This document shows, piece by piece, positions 1-8,126 of a DNA stretch of 64,000 nucleotides. Origin of the DNA: Oceanimonas baumannii (GTDB lineage: Bacteria; Pseudomonadota; Gammaproteobacteria; Enterobacterales; Aeromonadaceae); the NCBI RefSeq assembly GCF_002245495.1, contig NZ_NQJF01000009.1:124001-188000 (forward strand), written 5' to 3'. Positions within the stretch are counted from its first letter, which is position 1. Every line of letters starts with the position of its first letter. The notes beneath the pieces were generated by a model that was not told where the DNA came from, ran no database searches, and saw only the letters and a list, made by a program, of their open reading frames with translations. Both the position numbers and the translations under genes were made by a program.

Positions 1-107
1 GTGAACAGCCGCTGCAGGAAGGGCTGGATATTCCTGCCTTTCTGCGACAGCGCCAGCAATAACGCCGGCACTTACCGCCGCCCACCACGAAGCAATGCCC
101 CTGCCCC

Positions 108-200
108 TCCCCGCGAAGGCGGGGGCCATGCCGCAAACAGCACCGTATTTAACCCCATGCATGTCTGCACTGGATGCCCATCTTCATGGGCATGACCACA
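108..200 (+). repeat. Single copy of the ATGCCCAT palindrome repeat
   Basis: This stretch carries a G/C-rich segment, a GCAAACAGCACCG block and the palindrome ATGCCCAT-cttc-ATGGGCAT at 174-193, followed by GACC. The same blocks in the same order form the tandem array at 29356-29815 and, in the opposite orientation, the array near 34590-35040. This copy is more diverged (ATTTAACCCCATGCATG replaces the usual ATCTGA-type segment). No gene is visible in 1-257. Confidence 0.8.
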
Positions 201-210
201 CAGCGAACAC

Positions 211-240
211 AAAAAGGCCGACGCAAGCGTCGGCCTTTTT
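211..240 (-). terminator. Intrinsic terminator after gltS
   Basis: A perfect hairpin (AAAAAGGCCGACGC, short loop, GCGTCGGCCTTTTT) lies 18 bases beyond the gltS stop. It has an A-run on one side and a T-run on the other, so it could work in both directions, but only gltS converges on it here. Confidence 0.85.
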
Positions 241-257
241 TATGCTGAAACGAGGGA

Positions 258-1466
258 TTAACCAAACACGTTCAGACACCAGGTGATGACGGGAATGGCC
301 ACAATGTCGATCAGCACGGCACCACAGAGCGGAGCCACGATAAACGCCTTGTGAGAAAATACCCGGTAGCGATCGCACACCGCCCCCATATTGGCCACCG
401 CATTCGGAGTTGCCCCCAGACCATGCCCCACAAAACCAGCGCAGAGCACGGCGGCATCATAGTTGCCGCCCATCAGACGGAACATCACAAAGTAGGCCAG
501 CATCACGATCGCCAGCGTCTGAACGGCCAGAATAATCATCAGCGAGCCCCCCAGATCCGCCAGCTGCCACAATTTCAGAGACATCATCGCCATGGTCAGG
601 AAAATGCCCAGACAGAAGTCACCCACCGCATTATTGGCGCTGTCGGATAGCGGCAGCAGACGTACCACTTCGTTCAGGTTACGCAGCAGAATGGCCACGA
701 ACATCGCCCCTACGTAAGACGGCAGAATAATGTCGAGGTGCTCACGCAAATTGCCGCTCAGCCACAGGCCGGCCACCATGGTACACAACACCACGGCCAC
801 ACTTTTCAGCAGCAGGGTTCCGGTTACCGGCTCGCGGCTCGGCTTTTCCGACTCTTGCAGGGCTTCCAGCTCATGCACCTGCTCAGCTTCGATGTTGACG
901 CCATGGCGCTTGATCAGCAAACGGGCCACGGGGGCACCCAGCAGACCGCCGGCCACCATGCCGAAGGTCGCTGCCGCCAGCGCCGCCGTGGTGGCACCGG
1001 TCACACCCAGAGCTTCGGCCTCGGGGCCGAAAGCCGCCGCAGCACCAAAGCCACCTTCCAGAGAGACGGCACCTGCCATCAGGCCCAGCAGCGGATGCTC
1101 ACCCAGCATGGACGCAATACTGATACCCAGACCACTCTGCAACACCGCCAGCAGCCAGCAGGCCACCAGGTAAACGCCCAGTACCTTGCCGCCTTTTTTC
1201 AGCAGAGCCAGGCTTCCGCCCAGACCCACGGTGGCGAAAAAGGCAATCATCAGCGGACTCTGCAACGCCAGATCGAATTTGAACTCCACCTGCGCCCAGT
1301 CCCGCGCCAGCCAGGCAAACACGGCAAAACCAAAGCCACCGATCACCGGTGCCGGCACGCACAGCTGGTGCAGCACCGGGATGCGCCGCTGCAGGTACAT
1401 GCCCAGCATCAGCAGCAACGCCGCCAGGGTGGTAGTGGTCATCACATCGAAAGTAATTACATTCAT
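258..1466 (-). CDS. gltS: Sodium/glutamate symporter GltS
   Basis: The 402-residue protein is almost entirely hydrophobic, with about ten or more membrane segments, and matches the usual GltS length of about 400. The two glycine-rich re-entrant motifs of the family are visible: GGFGAAAAFGPEAEALG in the first half and GFVGHGLGATPNAVANM in the second. GltS carries glutamate into the cell with sodium. The start is supported by AGGGA upstream of ATG. It lies 33 bases downstream of hutG on the same strand and is the last gene of an iclR-hutG-gltS set, so the operon would both make glutamate from formimidoylglutamate and import it. The family call is firm; the operon is inference from spacing. Confidence 0.93.
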   Translation of the reverse strand: MNVITFDVMTTTTLAALLLMLGMYLQRRIPVLHQLCVPAPVIGGFGFAVFAWLARDWAQVEFKFDLALQSPLMIAFFATVGLGGSLALLKKGGKVLGVYLVACWLLAVLQSGLGISIASMLGEHPLLGLMAGAVSLEGGFGAAAAFGPEAEALGVTGATTAALAAATFGMVAGGLLGAPVARLLIKRHGVNIEAEQVHELEALQESEKPSREPVTGTLLLKSVAVVLCTMVAGLWLSGNLREHLDIILPSYVGAMFVAILLRNLNEVVRLLPLSDSANNAVGDFCLGIFLTMAMMSLKLWQLADLGGSLMIILAVQTLAIVMLAYFVMFRLMGGNYDAAVLCAGFVGHGLGATPNAVANMGAVCDRYRVFSHKAFIVAPLCGAVLIDIVAIPVITWCLNVFG

Positions 1467-1499
1467 AAAATTTCCCTATAGATACAGCTTGGGGGCCTG

Positions 1500-2450
1500 T
1501 TACCCGGCCAGGCGGGCCAACAGGCGGGCGGCCACACGGGCCGTTAGTGACTGGTGATCACGGGCCGGATTGAGCTCGGCAATATCGGCCATCATCACCT
1601 TGTTACTGGCAAGAATATGTTCCAGCGCAGCTTCCAGCAGACCCATCTCCATGCCCCGCACCGCCGGCGCACTGACGCCAGGGGCCAGACTGGCGGGTAA
1701 CACATCCAGACAAATGGTCAGATAGATAACATCTACTTCTGCCAATGCCTGATCCAGTGCGTCAAACAGGACATCCGGATTCCAGCCAGCCAGCTGCTCA
1801 TCCAGCACAATGCGGGTATTCAGCTGCTCGGCCCGTTCAAACAGGGCCGCCGTATTGTGGTAACGGCTGACCCCGATGCAGGTGTAATGAAAGGGAGTAC
1901 CCAGCTGTTCGCACAGCTGCGCACACTGATTAAAAGGCGTGCCGGAGCTGGCCCGGGCTGAACGACGTAAATCCAGGTGTGCATCAAAATTAATAATGCC
2001 TACCCGGGGCAGCGTATCCTGACTCTGCAGGTACTGCATCAGGCCGCTGAAGCTGCCAAAGGCAATTTCATGGCCACCGCCCAGGCCAACCACGCTGTGG
2101 CCCTCACCCAGCAAACGGGCAACCTGATCGGCATACAGCGCCTGGGCCTGTTCCAGCTCATCTTCATGACAAATTACATCACCGCTGTCATACACCGCCC
2201 GGCGGCCATGCCAGGACAGATTGGCAGCGGCAGCGCGCAGGGCTTTGGGGCCTTCCGCGGCTCCCGGATTACCCTGGTTACGGCGTACACCGGCATCACT
2301 GCAAAAACCAAGCAAGGCCACCCCGGCAGGCACATTGCCGGCCAGCGGTTGCACCTGCTGGTGCCAGCGCAGGGCCAGCGGACCTTCGTCAGTATCAACA
2401 CGTCCCTGCCAGACACTCATGTCGGCCATGTTATAGGTGGTTTGCTTCAT
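1500..2450 (-). CDS. hutG: Formimidoylglutamase (ureohydrolase family)
   Basis: The protein belongs to the arginase/agmatinase fold and hydrolyses N-formimidoyl-L-glutamate to glutamate and formamide, the last step of one histidine degradation route. Seen: the HutG-type N-terminal pattern GFCSDAGVRRNQG, GGGHE (about residues 124-128) and NFDAHLD (154-160). The third metal motif, usually S/T-x-D-x-D, reads TICLDVLP, so one metal-ligand Asp is Cys247. I chose ATG at 2450 (316 residues) because AGGAG sits six bases upstream; an in-frame ATG at 2471 lacks such a site. No other hut genes are in the window. The IclR gene ends 23 bases upstream and gltS follows. Confidence 0.88.
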   Translation of the reverse strand: MKQTTYNMADMSVWQGRVDTDEGPLALRWHQQVQPLAGNVPAGVALLGFCSDAGVRRNQGNPGAAEGPKALRAAAANLSWHGRRAVYDSGDVICHEDELEQAQALYADQVARLLGEGHSVVGLGGGHEIAFGSFSGLMQYLQSQDTLPRVGIINFDAHLDLRRSARASSGTPFNQCAQLCEQLGTPFHYTCIGVSRYHNTAALFERAEQLNTRIVLDEQLAGWNPDVLFDALDQALAEVDVIYLTICLDVLPASLAPGVSAPAVRGMEMGLLEAALEHILASNKVMMADIAELNPARDHQSLTARVAARLLARLAG

Positions 2451-2473
2451 GATTGACTCCTGCACGTTCACGA

Positions 2474-3196
2474 TTAATAGCTCATGGCTCCCAGGCGCTG
2501 GGCTGCTTCACAGGTCCAGCGAATCCACTGGTTGGCCACAGCGCTCACCCGCTCGGCCGGTGCCATCAGACTGATACTGCCCAACAAATGCTCCCGACCA
2601 CTCAAAACCGGCGCGCTCACGCCCCACACGTTCTGATCCAGCTCCCCTTCAGATACCGCATAGCCCTGCTCGCGCACCTGGCATAGTTCAGCCTGCAGTG
2701 CTGCCTGTTCAGACATCGCCAGGCTGGACAGCACGGTGTCACGCAGATTTTGTTCGGTGAACGCCAGCAGCGCTTTGGCACTGGCTCCCCGCAACAGTGG
2801 CTGAGAATGTCCTTTCTGATAACAGCAACGCAGTGCCTGGGAGCTGTCGATCATTTCAACGCACAGGGCACGATGCCCCGACAACATCATTAAGGCGGCA
2901 CTTTCACCGGTGCGCACTGCCAGCTCACTGAGCAGCGGCCGCGCCCAGGTAAGCACACTGTTATGTTGCTCAAACCCGGCTGCCAGCTGCACCGCCATCG
3001 GTCCCGGGGCATAGTGACCACTTTGCCGCTCCTGCACCAGAGACCATCGCGACAGCGTCGCCAGATAACGATAAGTGCTGGAAAGTGGCAGTCCGGTCAG
3101 CTCCGCCAGTGCTCTCGCAGTAAGGGGCTCAGCGGCCACGGCCAGCGCCGACAGCAATGCGAATGTCTTGTCCTGAGATGGTGTTTTTTCAGCCAT
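2474..3196 (-). CDS. IclR-family transcriptional regulator
   Basis: This 240-residue protein has an N-terminal winged helix-turn-helix (about residues 8-65, with ALAELTGLPLSSTYRYLATL as the helix pair) and a C-terminal IclR effector-binding domain. The start is supported by AGGAG six bases before ATG. It is the first gene of the minus-strand set with hutG and gltS, so it probably controls them and itself. The inverted repeat TTCTCA-N5-TGAGAA about 55 bases upstream is a good operator candidate. The ligand is not known; histidine-pathway intermediates or glutamate are possible. Most hut operons use the GntR-type HutC, so this would be an alternative control. Confidence 0.88.
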   Translation of the reverse strand: MAEKTPSQDKTFALLSALAVAAEPLTARALAELTGLPLSSTYRYLATLSRWSLVQERQSGHYAPGPMAVQLAAGFEQHNSVLTWARPLLSELAVRTGESAALMMLSGHRALCVEMIDSSQALRCCYQKGHSQPLLRGASAKALLAFTEQNLRDTVLSSLAMSEQAALQAELCQVREQGYAVSEGELDQNVWGVSAPVLSGREHLLGSISLMAPAERVSAVANQWIRWTCEAAQRLGAMSY

Positions 3197-3251
3197 AACG
3201 TTCTCCTGGGGGCGCGACCTTCGCTCAGAAAGCGAACGGTGTAAAACTTAA

Positions 3252-3268
3252 TTCTCACAATATGAGAA
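3252..3268. promoter_or_regulatory. Candidate IclR operator
   Basis: A perfect inverted repeat, TTCTCA-CAATA-TGAGAA, lies in an AT-rich stretch upstream of the iclR-hutG-gltS set. Its position would overlap or flank the promoter. Binding by the adjacent IclR protein is inference. Confidence 0.5.
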
Positions 3269-3578
3269 ATAATGGCCATTAAAGTTAAATAATTCCACAA
3301 ATGTAAAAAAATTAAACATTCTCCCAGAGGGATAAAAACGACTGCCTGTTCTGAAAAAAAGACGAAAAAAAGGGCAGGCCAAACGGCCTGCCCGATATGA
3401 AGGAATTCAGCGGATTCTTCGGGTCACCAACCCGAAAAACTGAAACTTCGAAAGCAATCTAGGGTCTCGGGGAGCATTTAATCGTTAAAAAGAGCCCCTT
3501 CCCAGTGTTGGATCCCCAATGTTTGATGTTGCTCCCGTTATTGGTTTCCAGCCCATCGAAAGCGTGAAGACTCTCACA
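3269..3578. other. Intergenic stretch without a gene
   Basis: No credible reading frame is seen. It holds AT-rich sequence, a terminator hairpin (3364-3393) and a second short hairpin, TTCGGGT-N5-ACCCGAA, at about 3418-3435. Confidence 0.6.
3364..3393 (-). terminator. Intrinsic terminator, minus-strand direction
   Basis: A perfect nine-base-pair stem GGGCAGGCC-aaac-GGCCTGCCC (3372-3393) is followed, on the minus strand, by a run of seven T. It lies about 185 bases past the stop of the EEP-family gene, the only minus-strand gene reading toward it. Confidence 0.75.
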
Positions 3579-4703
3579 TCACAGAGCCACTTCTACCCAC
3601 ACCAGGCGATGATCCGAACCCATGCCCCGGCGGGCAGGCCTGCCATTGTTGCGCCAGAACCAGCCACCGGGATCCTGCTCCGGAACAGGCCAGAGTACCC
3701 CGCTGGCCAGGGCGGTAAGGCCGGCATCTGGCAGCACATAATCCAGCCGTAACCCATTGATATGCGTCCATAACCGGGCCGGCCCGCGTCTTGGCTCAAA
3801 AGGCCGCAAGCGGCAGGCTCCGCGGGATGACGGCTGCAACCGGCCCCGGCTGACCGCCTGATTCAGCAAAGGATCCGCCAGCAATGATCGAATGCCCTCC
3901 CGAAAGCCATTGCCGTCCAGCGGATCTGCATTCAGATCTCCCAGAATAACGAAGCCGCTATCCGGTTCCAGGCCTCCCCGGATCCCATGATCATCGACCA
4001 GATAATCCCCTCTTCCCGGTCGAATATAATCGTGCCATAGCCGCAATTCATCGTGGTTGCGGCAACTGTTGCGCCGCTCTGGCCCCTCGTCAATGGGTGG
4101 AACGGGGTGACTGACCAGCAGGTGGAGCACCCGGCCATCGGGCAGGCAAACTGGCAAATCCACATGGTTTTTGGAAGATAGCGGCAAAAAGTCCAGCACC
4201 GAAGACGGATAAAACACACTGCCATGCAATTCAGGTAACCGGGCCCGGGGCATGCTCTTCCATAAAAAGTGGCGGAAACTGCGTAAACGACCGGTATCAA
4301 GCGGAAAACGGGAGAGAATGGCAAAGCCGTACTGACCATGAAAGGCACCAAAGCCCAGGCCATCCTGCGGCAGTACCGGCCGCGGCTCCCCGCCCAGAGC
4401 CAGCGGCCCGGCCAGCCCGGTGTTTACCGGTGCCAGATAATGATGAGGATATTCAATACCCTGTTCACCCGCAGCCAGATACCGGCGGGCAAACACCGCC
4501 AGATGATCGCTGTTTTCCGCCTCACCATCGTGGTCAAACTCGTTTAACAACAGAATATCAGGCCGCACTTGCTGCACCATGGCGGCAATATGATGCAACT
4601 GAGGGCTGCCGGCTCCGTTTATTTCGGCTGCCAGTGCGCCGGGAAAACTGCGATCCAGCGCCACATTAAAGCTGGCAATTCTTATTTTCTGCACCCGGGT
4701 CAT
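3579..4703 (-). CDS. Endonuclease/exonuclease/phosphatase-fold protein
   Basis: The 374-residue protein has the motifs of the EEP (DNase I-like) fold in order: IASFNVALD near the N-terminus, LLLNEFDHD (metal-binding Glu), LLVSHPVPP (catalytic His region), VILGDLNADP (Asp-Asn), LRLDYVLPD and GSDHRLVWVEV at the end. It would be a metal-dependent phosphodiesterase or phosphatase; the substrate cannot be told from sequence. I see no clear signal peptide. The gene stands alone, divergent from the DUF3634 gene at 4762. Start at ATG 4703 is favoured by an AAAGG just upstream, at short spacing. Confidence 0.8.
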   Translation of the reverse strand: MTRVQKIRIASFNVALDRSFPGALAAEINGAGSPQLHHIAAMVQQVRPDILLLNEFDHDGEAENSDHLAVFARRYLAAGEQGIEYPHHYLAPVNTGLAGPLALGGEPRPVLPQDGLGFGAFHGQYGFAILSRFPLDTGRLRSFRHFLWKSMPRARLPELHGSVFYPSSVLDFLPLSSKNHVDLPVCLPDGRVLHLLVSHPVPPIDEGPERRNSCRNHDELRLWHDYIRPGRGDYLVDDHGIRGGLEPDSGFVILGDLNADPLDGNGFREGIRSLLADPLLNQAVSRGRLQPSSRGACRLRPFEPRRGPARLWTHINGLRLDYVLPDAGLTALASGVLWPVPEQDPGGWFWRNNGRPARRGMGSDHRLVWVEVAL

Positions 4704-4761
4704 TGCCTTTATCGCTTAAAATGTCATCATTTTGTATTCAATGTTTTCAGGGAAGAAAACC

Positions 4762-5082
4762 ATGTTTAGCACTCTGGCTGCAACCTCTGCCTTGCTGTTT
4801 GCACTGCTTTACCTGCTGCGCCGTCGTCAGGAAAGCTTCTGTATTACCATTCGTGATGCGCACCTCAGGGTCATTCGTGGGCAACCCCCCTCCAACCTGC
4901 TGACACACTGCCATCAGATGGCCACCGATGCCCGCTCGCTCAAGGGAACCATACGCGGCATGCGACGGGGCAGTCAGGTGGTTTTGATGTGCTCCCGCAG
5001 TATTCCCGCTTCCTATCGCCAGGATATTCATCTGTTCTGGCAAAAACAGACGTACTCACACCCCAAAAAGAGTTCAAAATGA
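4762..5082 (+). CDS. DUF3634-like small membrane-anchored protein
   Basis: A 106-residue protein with one N-terminal hydrophobic segment (about residues 3-20), a basic RRRQE stop-transfer, then a soluble domain (VIRGQPPSNLL, GTIRGMRRGSQVVLMCSRSI). This resembles the DUF3634 family of small gammaproteobacterial proteins of unknown function. I chose ATG at 4762 because AGGGAAG precedes it; an upstream ATG at 4732 has no clear ribosome site. It is divergent from the EEP gene and is followed by a lipoprotein gene on the same strand. No function can be assigned. Confidence 0.65.
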   Translation: MFSTLAATSALLFALLYLLRRRQESFCITIRDAHLRVIRGQPPSNLLTHCHQMATDARSLKGTIRGMRRGSQVVLMCSRSIPASYRQDIHLFWQKQTYSHPKKSSK

Positions 5083-5149
5083 GTCTCACTCTTGACTTGC
5101 CGGCCATTTCCCGCTTTGCTGGTTATATTTCTTTGCGCGAGACTCGATC

Positions 5150-5836
5150 ATGAAAAAACTTAGCCCGCTGCTGCTGTGTGCCCTGCTTGCCGCCTGTGCC
5201 GGAAAACCGGACAGCAGCACCAACGCCCAAACCGATAATAAAGAAAAACCAGCTCAGACCAGCGAACAAGAAGGGCCGATCACGCCCAAGGGCGAGTTTG
5301 CACAGATTGATGTAAGCCGCTCTCAGCAAGCGATGGACGATATTGCAGCCGGCAAGGCCGAGGCGATTAATACCATTTTGCAAAGTCCCAACGACTATGC
5401 ACCGCCAGTACTGTATCTGATGTCGGCCATCATGTTCGATAATGACTATCAGGATCAGGGTACCTTCTGGTACTACGTCGCCCAGCTGCGTGCCCGCAGC
5501 GATGCCAACAAATCCGGTGATGATACCACTCACGCTGCCGTCAGCCGGCTGAATCAACAGTTTGGTATACGTATTGGTCCGCATTCCACGAGCAACCCGG
5601 ACAAGCTGCAGGCCATTGTCAGCCAGGTGCTGCAGTGGGACAGCGAACAAACCCGCAGTTATGATCCTCGCTGGATTGCCCTGCAGGGCCAGGATGTCGC
5701 CACTCAGACAACCGTCGACTTTGCGCCCGAAGACAAATGGCAGGAAATTAACGCCCTTACCCGTAACCAGTATCGTCAGGGGCTGGAACAGGCGCTGGCT
5801 GACCTGCGCAACAAGCAAACTGAACAGGCCAAATAA
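5150..5836 (+). CDS. Predicted lipoprotein of unknown function
   Basis: The 228-residue product starts with MKKLSPLLLCALLAAC, a textbook lipoprotein signal with Cys16 as the likely acylated residue; the next residues (AGKP) do not give an inner-membrane retention Asp, so outer membrane sorting is likely. The mature part begins with a polar Ser/Thr/Gln/Lys linker (about 20-45), followed by a helical domain with no motif I recognise. An intrinsic terminator follows at 5854-5886, so this is probably a single-gene unit. Confidence 0.7.
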   Translation: MKKLSPLLLCALLAACAGKPDSSTNAQTDNKEKPAQTSEQEGPITPKGEFAQIDVSRSQQAMDDIAAGKAEAINTILQSPNDYAPPVLYLMSAIMFDNDYQDQGTFWYYVAQLRARSDANKSGDDTTHAAVSRLNQQFGIRIGPHSTSNPDKLQAIVSQVLQWDSEQTRSYDPRWIALQGQDVATQTTVDFAPEDKWQEINALTRNQYRQGLEQALADLRNKQTEQAK

Positions 5837-5853
5837 CACAAGTTCATTCAGTA

Positions 5854-5886
5854 AAACATCCCGGTCTTTACCGGGATGTTTTATTT
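5854..5886 (+). terminator. Intrinsic terminator after the lipoprotein gene
   Basis: Perfect stem AAACATCCCGG / CCGGGATGTTT (5854-5864 and 5871-5881) followed by TTATTTT, starting 17 bases after the stop codon. Confidence 0.85.
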
Positions 5887-5970
5887 TGGCAGGCTCTCTG
5901 CCAAATGCTGATACCAAGCAACCGAACCATACCTGTTGTGTTTGCTGATAATGACGGAGAGTACCATTCT

Positions 5971-6645
5971 ATGAGCACTGCCCACCTGCCCCCGGTCCCT
6001 GTATGGGACTGGTCGATCCGGCTGTTTCACTGGAGTCTGCCGGTATTACTTGCCCTGCTGTGGTATTACGCCGGTGAAGATATGGATCGGCACATGCAGT
6101 TTGCCCAGTTGTTGATGAGCCTGGTGCTTTACCGGGTCATCTGGGGATTTATAGGCACACCCTATGCCCGTTTCGGCCACTTTGTATATCACCCCTGTCA
6201 TATTGTGGCCTACCTGCGTGCAAGCCTCTCGCCGCAAAAGCCGGTTTACCTCAGCCATAACCCCATGGGCGGCATCATGGTACTGGTGCTGCTGGGCGGT
6301 CTTCTGATACAGGCCGGGACCGGGCTGTTTGCCACCGACGATATTTTTTACACCGGCCCGCTTTATGACTATGTCACCGGCGATACTGCCGGACAAATGA
6401 CCCGCTGGCATAAACAGTGGTTCTACTGGGGGATGCTGGTGCTGGTAGGACTGCACGTTTGTGCCGTGCTGCTCTATCGCTTGCGGGGAGAAAACCTGGT
6501 GCGCCCCATGATCACCGGCAGCAAACCCGCACCTGCTGCCGGGGCCGCCGATCAGCTGCCCCGGCAGCAGAGCTTTCCCTGGCTGCGTTTCATTATCACC
6601 GCTGCTATCGCCTGGGGGACCGTAGAAGCCCTGTTTCGGCTGTAA
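5971..6645 (+). CDS. Cytochrome b561-family membrane cytochrome
   Basis: The 224-residue protein starts VWDWSIRLFHWSLPVLL, typical of bacterial b561/hydrogenase-type cytochromes, with His residues for b-heme ligation in the first and later helices (LFHW, HKQWFYWGMLVLVGLHV). Four core membrane helices are visible plus a fifth near the C-terminus. Such proteins pass electrons to soluble c-type cytochromes. The start is placed at ATG 5971, after GGAG; an upstream in-frame ATG at 5905 would add a non-conserved tail. A cytochrome c' gene, a frequent partner, lies nearby at 7511-7969 but on the opposite strand. Confidence 0.85.
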   Translation: MSTAHLPPVPVWDWSIRLFHWSLPVLLALLWYYAGEDMDRHMQFAQLLMSLVLYRVIWGFIGTPYARFGHFVYHPCHIVAYLRASLSPQKPVYLSHNPMGGIMVLVLLGGLLIQAGTGLFATDDIFYTGPLYDYVTGDTAGQMTRWHKQWFYWGMLVLVGLHVCAVLLYRLRGENLVRPMITGSKPAPAAGAADQLPRQQSFPWLRFIITAAIAWGTVEALFRL

Positions 6646-6712
6646 GCGGATAAGAAAGGCTGATCAGCTCCCGCGCCATTTGGGTTTGGTACAGATGAAA
6701 TAAAAGGCATAA

Positions 6713-6740
6713 AAAAGAGTAGCGAACCGCTACTCTTTTT
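6713..6740. terminator. Bidirectional intrinsic terminator
   Basis: Stem AAAAAGAGTAGC / GCTACTCTTTTT lies between the convergent cytochrome b561 and DUF2165 genes, with A and T runs on either side, so it can serve both. Confidence 0.85.
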
Positions 6741-6786
6741 ATTTAATATTAAAAATCGTTTTACGATATTAACGCTATCGCAAACA

Positions 6787-7284
6787 CTATTTATCCAGCT
6801 CTTCATCCCTTAATACGAGATAAATCAGCACACCCAGAATCGTCATAAAAAAGCGAAACGCATCTGGCACCCCGTTCCATTGGGACGACATCCACATACC
6901 AAACCATTCACCGCCCACCGACATAAAGCCTACCTGCCAGGTAAGAAAGCCCAATGTCAGCCCTGCAATTGCCAGCCCTTTCGCCCGGTTAAATGCGGCT
7001 GCACCGGCTTTCCGGTGACACCAGAGCCGCCAGGCACCGAAAAGACACAGCAGGCTGGTCATGCTTTCAAGGATAATAATACCGATATAGCCCAGGTGAT
7101 GTATCCAGCCCGTTTCAACAGCACGATACTTAATGCTGGCATCAGGAAAAATGGTATCCATCAGGAATACATGGTGTACAAAAGAAAAATTAGTTTCGTA
7201 ATCGGTGATATTGCCGAAAGCCACCAGGAAAGCAAAAAAGCCGATGGCGGCAACCATCAGGGTTTTGGATATACGAGTAATCAT
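6787..7284 (-). CDS. DUF2165-family small integral membrane protein
   Basis: The 165-residue protein has four predicted membrane helices and the family-type signature GNITDYETNFSFVHHVFLMD in the first periplasmic loop. It ends in a short charged tail (RDEELDK). The role is unknown. I chose ATG at 7284, preceded by AGGA, over the further upstream start, which would add MVFLSMAGLSV ahead of an already complete N-terminus. The gene sits alone between cytochrome b561 (convergent) and cytochrome c' (same strand, upstream). Confidence 0.8.
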   Translation of the reverse strand: MITRISKTLMVAAIGFFAFLVAFGNITDYETNFSFVHHVFLMDTIFPDASIKYRAVETGWIHHLGYIGIIILESMTSLLCLFGAWRLWCHRKAGAAAFNRAKGLAIAGLTLGFLTWQVGFMSVGGEWFGMWMSSQWNGVPDAFRFFMTILGVLIYLVLRDEELDK

Positions 7285-7463
7285 TACAGAAAGTCCTGCC
7301 ATTGATAAAAACACCATAGACAGGGCATGCCGATCAAGCTGGCCTGTCTATGCCAGAGATCGGGTTCAGAAAAAATGGGTGCTGGATACCCGCAAGAAGC
7401 CCTCGGATACTAACCCGACAGCACAAATAAAATCAATTACTTAAGAAAAACTCACCTGACTGG

Positions 7464-7491
7464 AAATAAAAATGCCGGGGTGGCCCCGGCA
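7464..7491 (-). terminator. Intrinsic terminator after cytochrome c'
   Basis: Stem ATGCCGGGG-tgg-CCCCGGCAT (7472-7492) is followed on the minus strand by TTTTTATTT. It lies about 20 bases after the cytochrome c' stop. Confidence 0.85.
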
Positions 7492-7510
7492 TGTTAAAGG
7501 AGGTCAGTGA

Positions 7511-7969
7511 TCAGTCTTTGCGGTAACCGTCATGACAACCCTTACAGGTTTTAAACATGGCACCGGCCGCCTTGCGGGCCTGAGCCTGGTCAAAGCCTTC
7601 CTCAGCAGACACTTTCACCAGGTTCTGCAACGCGTCACCAAAATCTTTGCCCTTGGCCTGCATGCCTTCCATGTCGTCCCAGGCCTTGTCCAGCAGATTG
7701 CTGGATTCTACACCGCGGGTTTCCGGGAAATAAGTATCACCCAGCAAACCAGCCGCGTTGCTCAGGTTAATGGCACGCTGATGCAGAGCGGCCGCATCAA
7801 AATCGATTTCGCCTTTGGCCATGCCGCCAATCACGCCGGCCTGCGCTGCCATTACCTGATACAGAGACTGACGATATTTTACTGCATCTTCGGGTTTAAA
7901 CAGATCCGCCTGAGCGGAAACGGAGGCGGCAAACAAACCGGTACTCAGGATCAGTGCTTTCTTCAACAT
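7511..7969 (-). CDS. Cytochrome c' (periplasmic)
   Basis: The 152-residue precursor starts with a clear signal peptide (MLKKALILSTGLFAASVSAQA, cleavage likely after AQA). The mature part is a four-helix bundle with the heme motif CKGCH close to the C-terminus, the hallmark of cytochrome c'. Members bind NO and CO and take part in nitric-oxide tolerance or electron transfer. ATG 7969 is chosen because AAGGAG lies eight bases upstream and it begins exactly at the signal peptide. It is probably a single-gene unit with its own terminator. Confidence 0.9.
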   Translation of the reverse strand: MLKKALILSTGLFAASVSAQADLFKPEDAVKYRQSLYQVMAAQAGVIGGMAKGEIDFDAAALHQRAINLSNAAGLLGDTYFPETRGVESSNLLDKAWDDMEGMQAKGKDFGDALQNLVKVSAEEGFDQAQARKAAGAMFKTCKGCHDGYRKD

Positions 7970-8126
7970 GGCTTTGCTCCTTGGGTATTGGACGGTGCTC
8001 AAAGGGCACCATTCTTAATTAGAACGCAACGATATATCACACGCACACAGGGATCTACCGTAAAAACAAGAAAACACTCGGCAAGCCGCAAAGACACCGG
8101 TACCACTGTGGTAATGGTGCACGTTG

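Noticed and set aside
1-74. Open minus-strand frame running off the left edge, starting at GTG near 74 (VPALLLALSQKGRNIQPFLQ...).
   Set aside because: Only about 24 codons are visible, the start has no clear ribosome site and I do not recognise the peptide.
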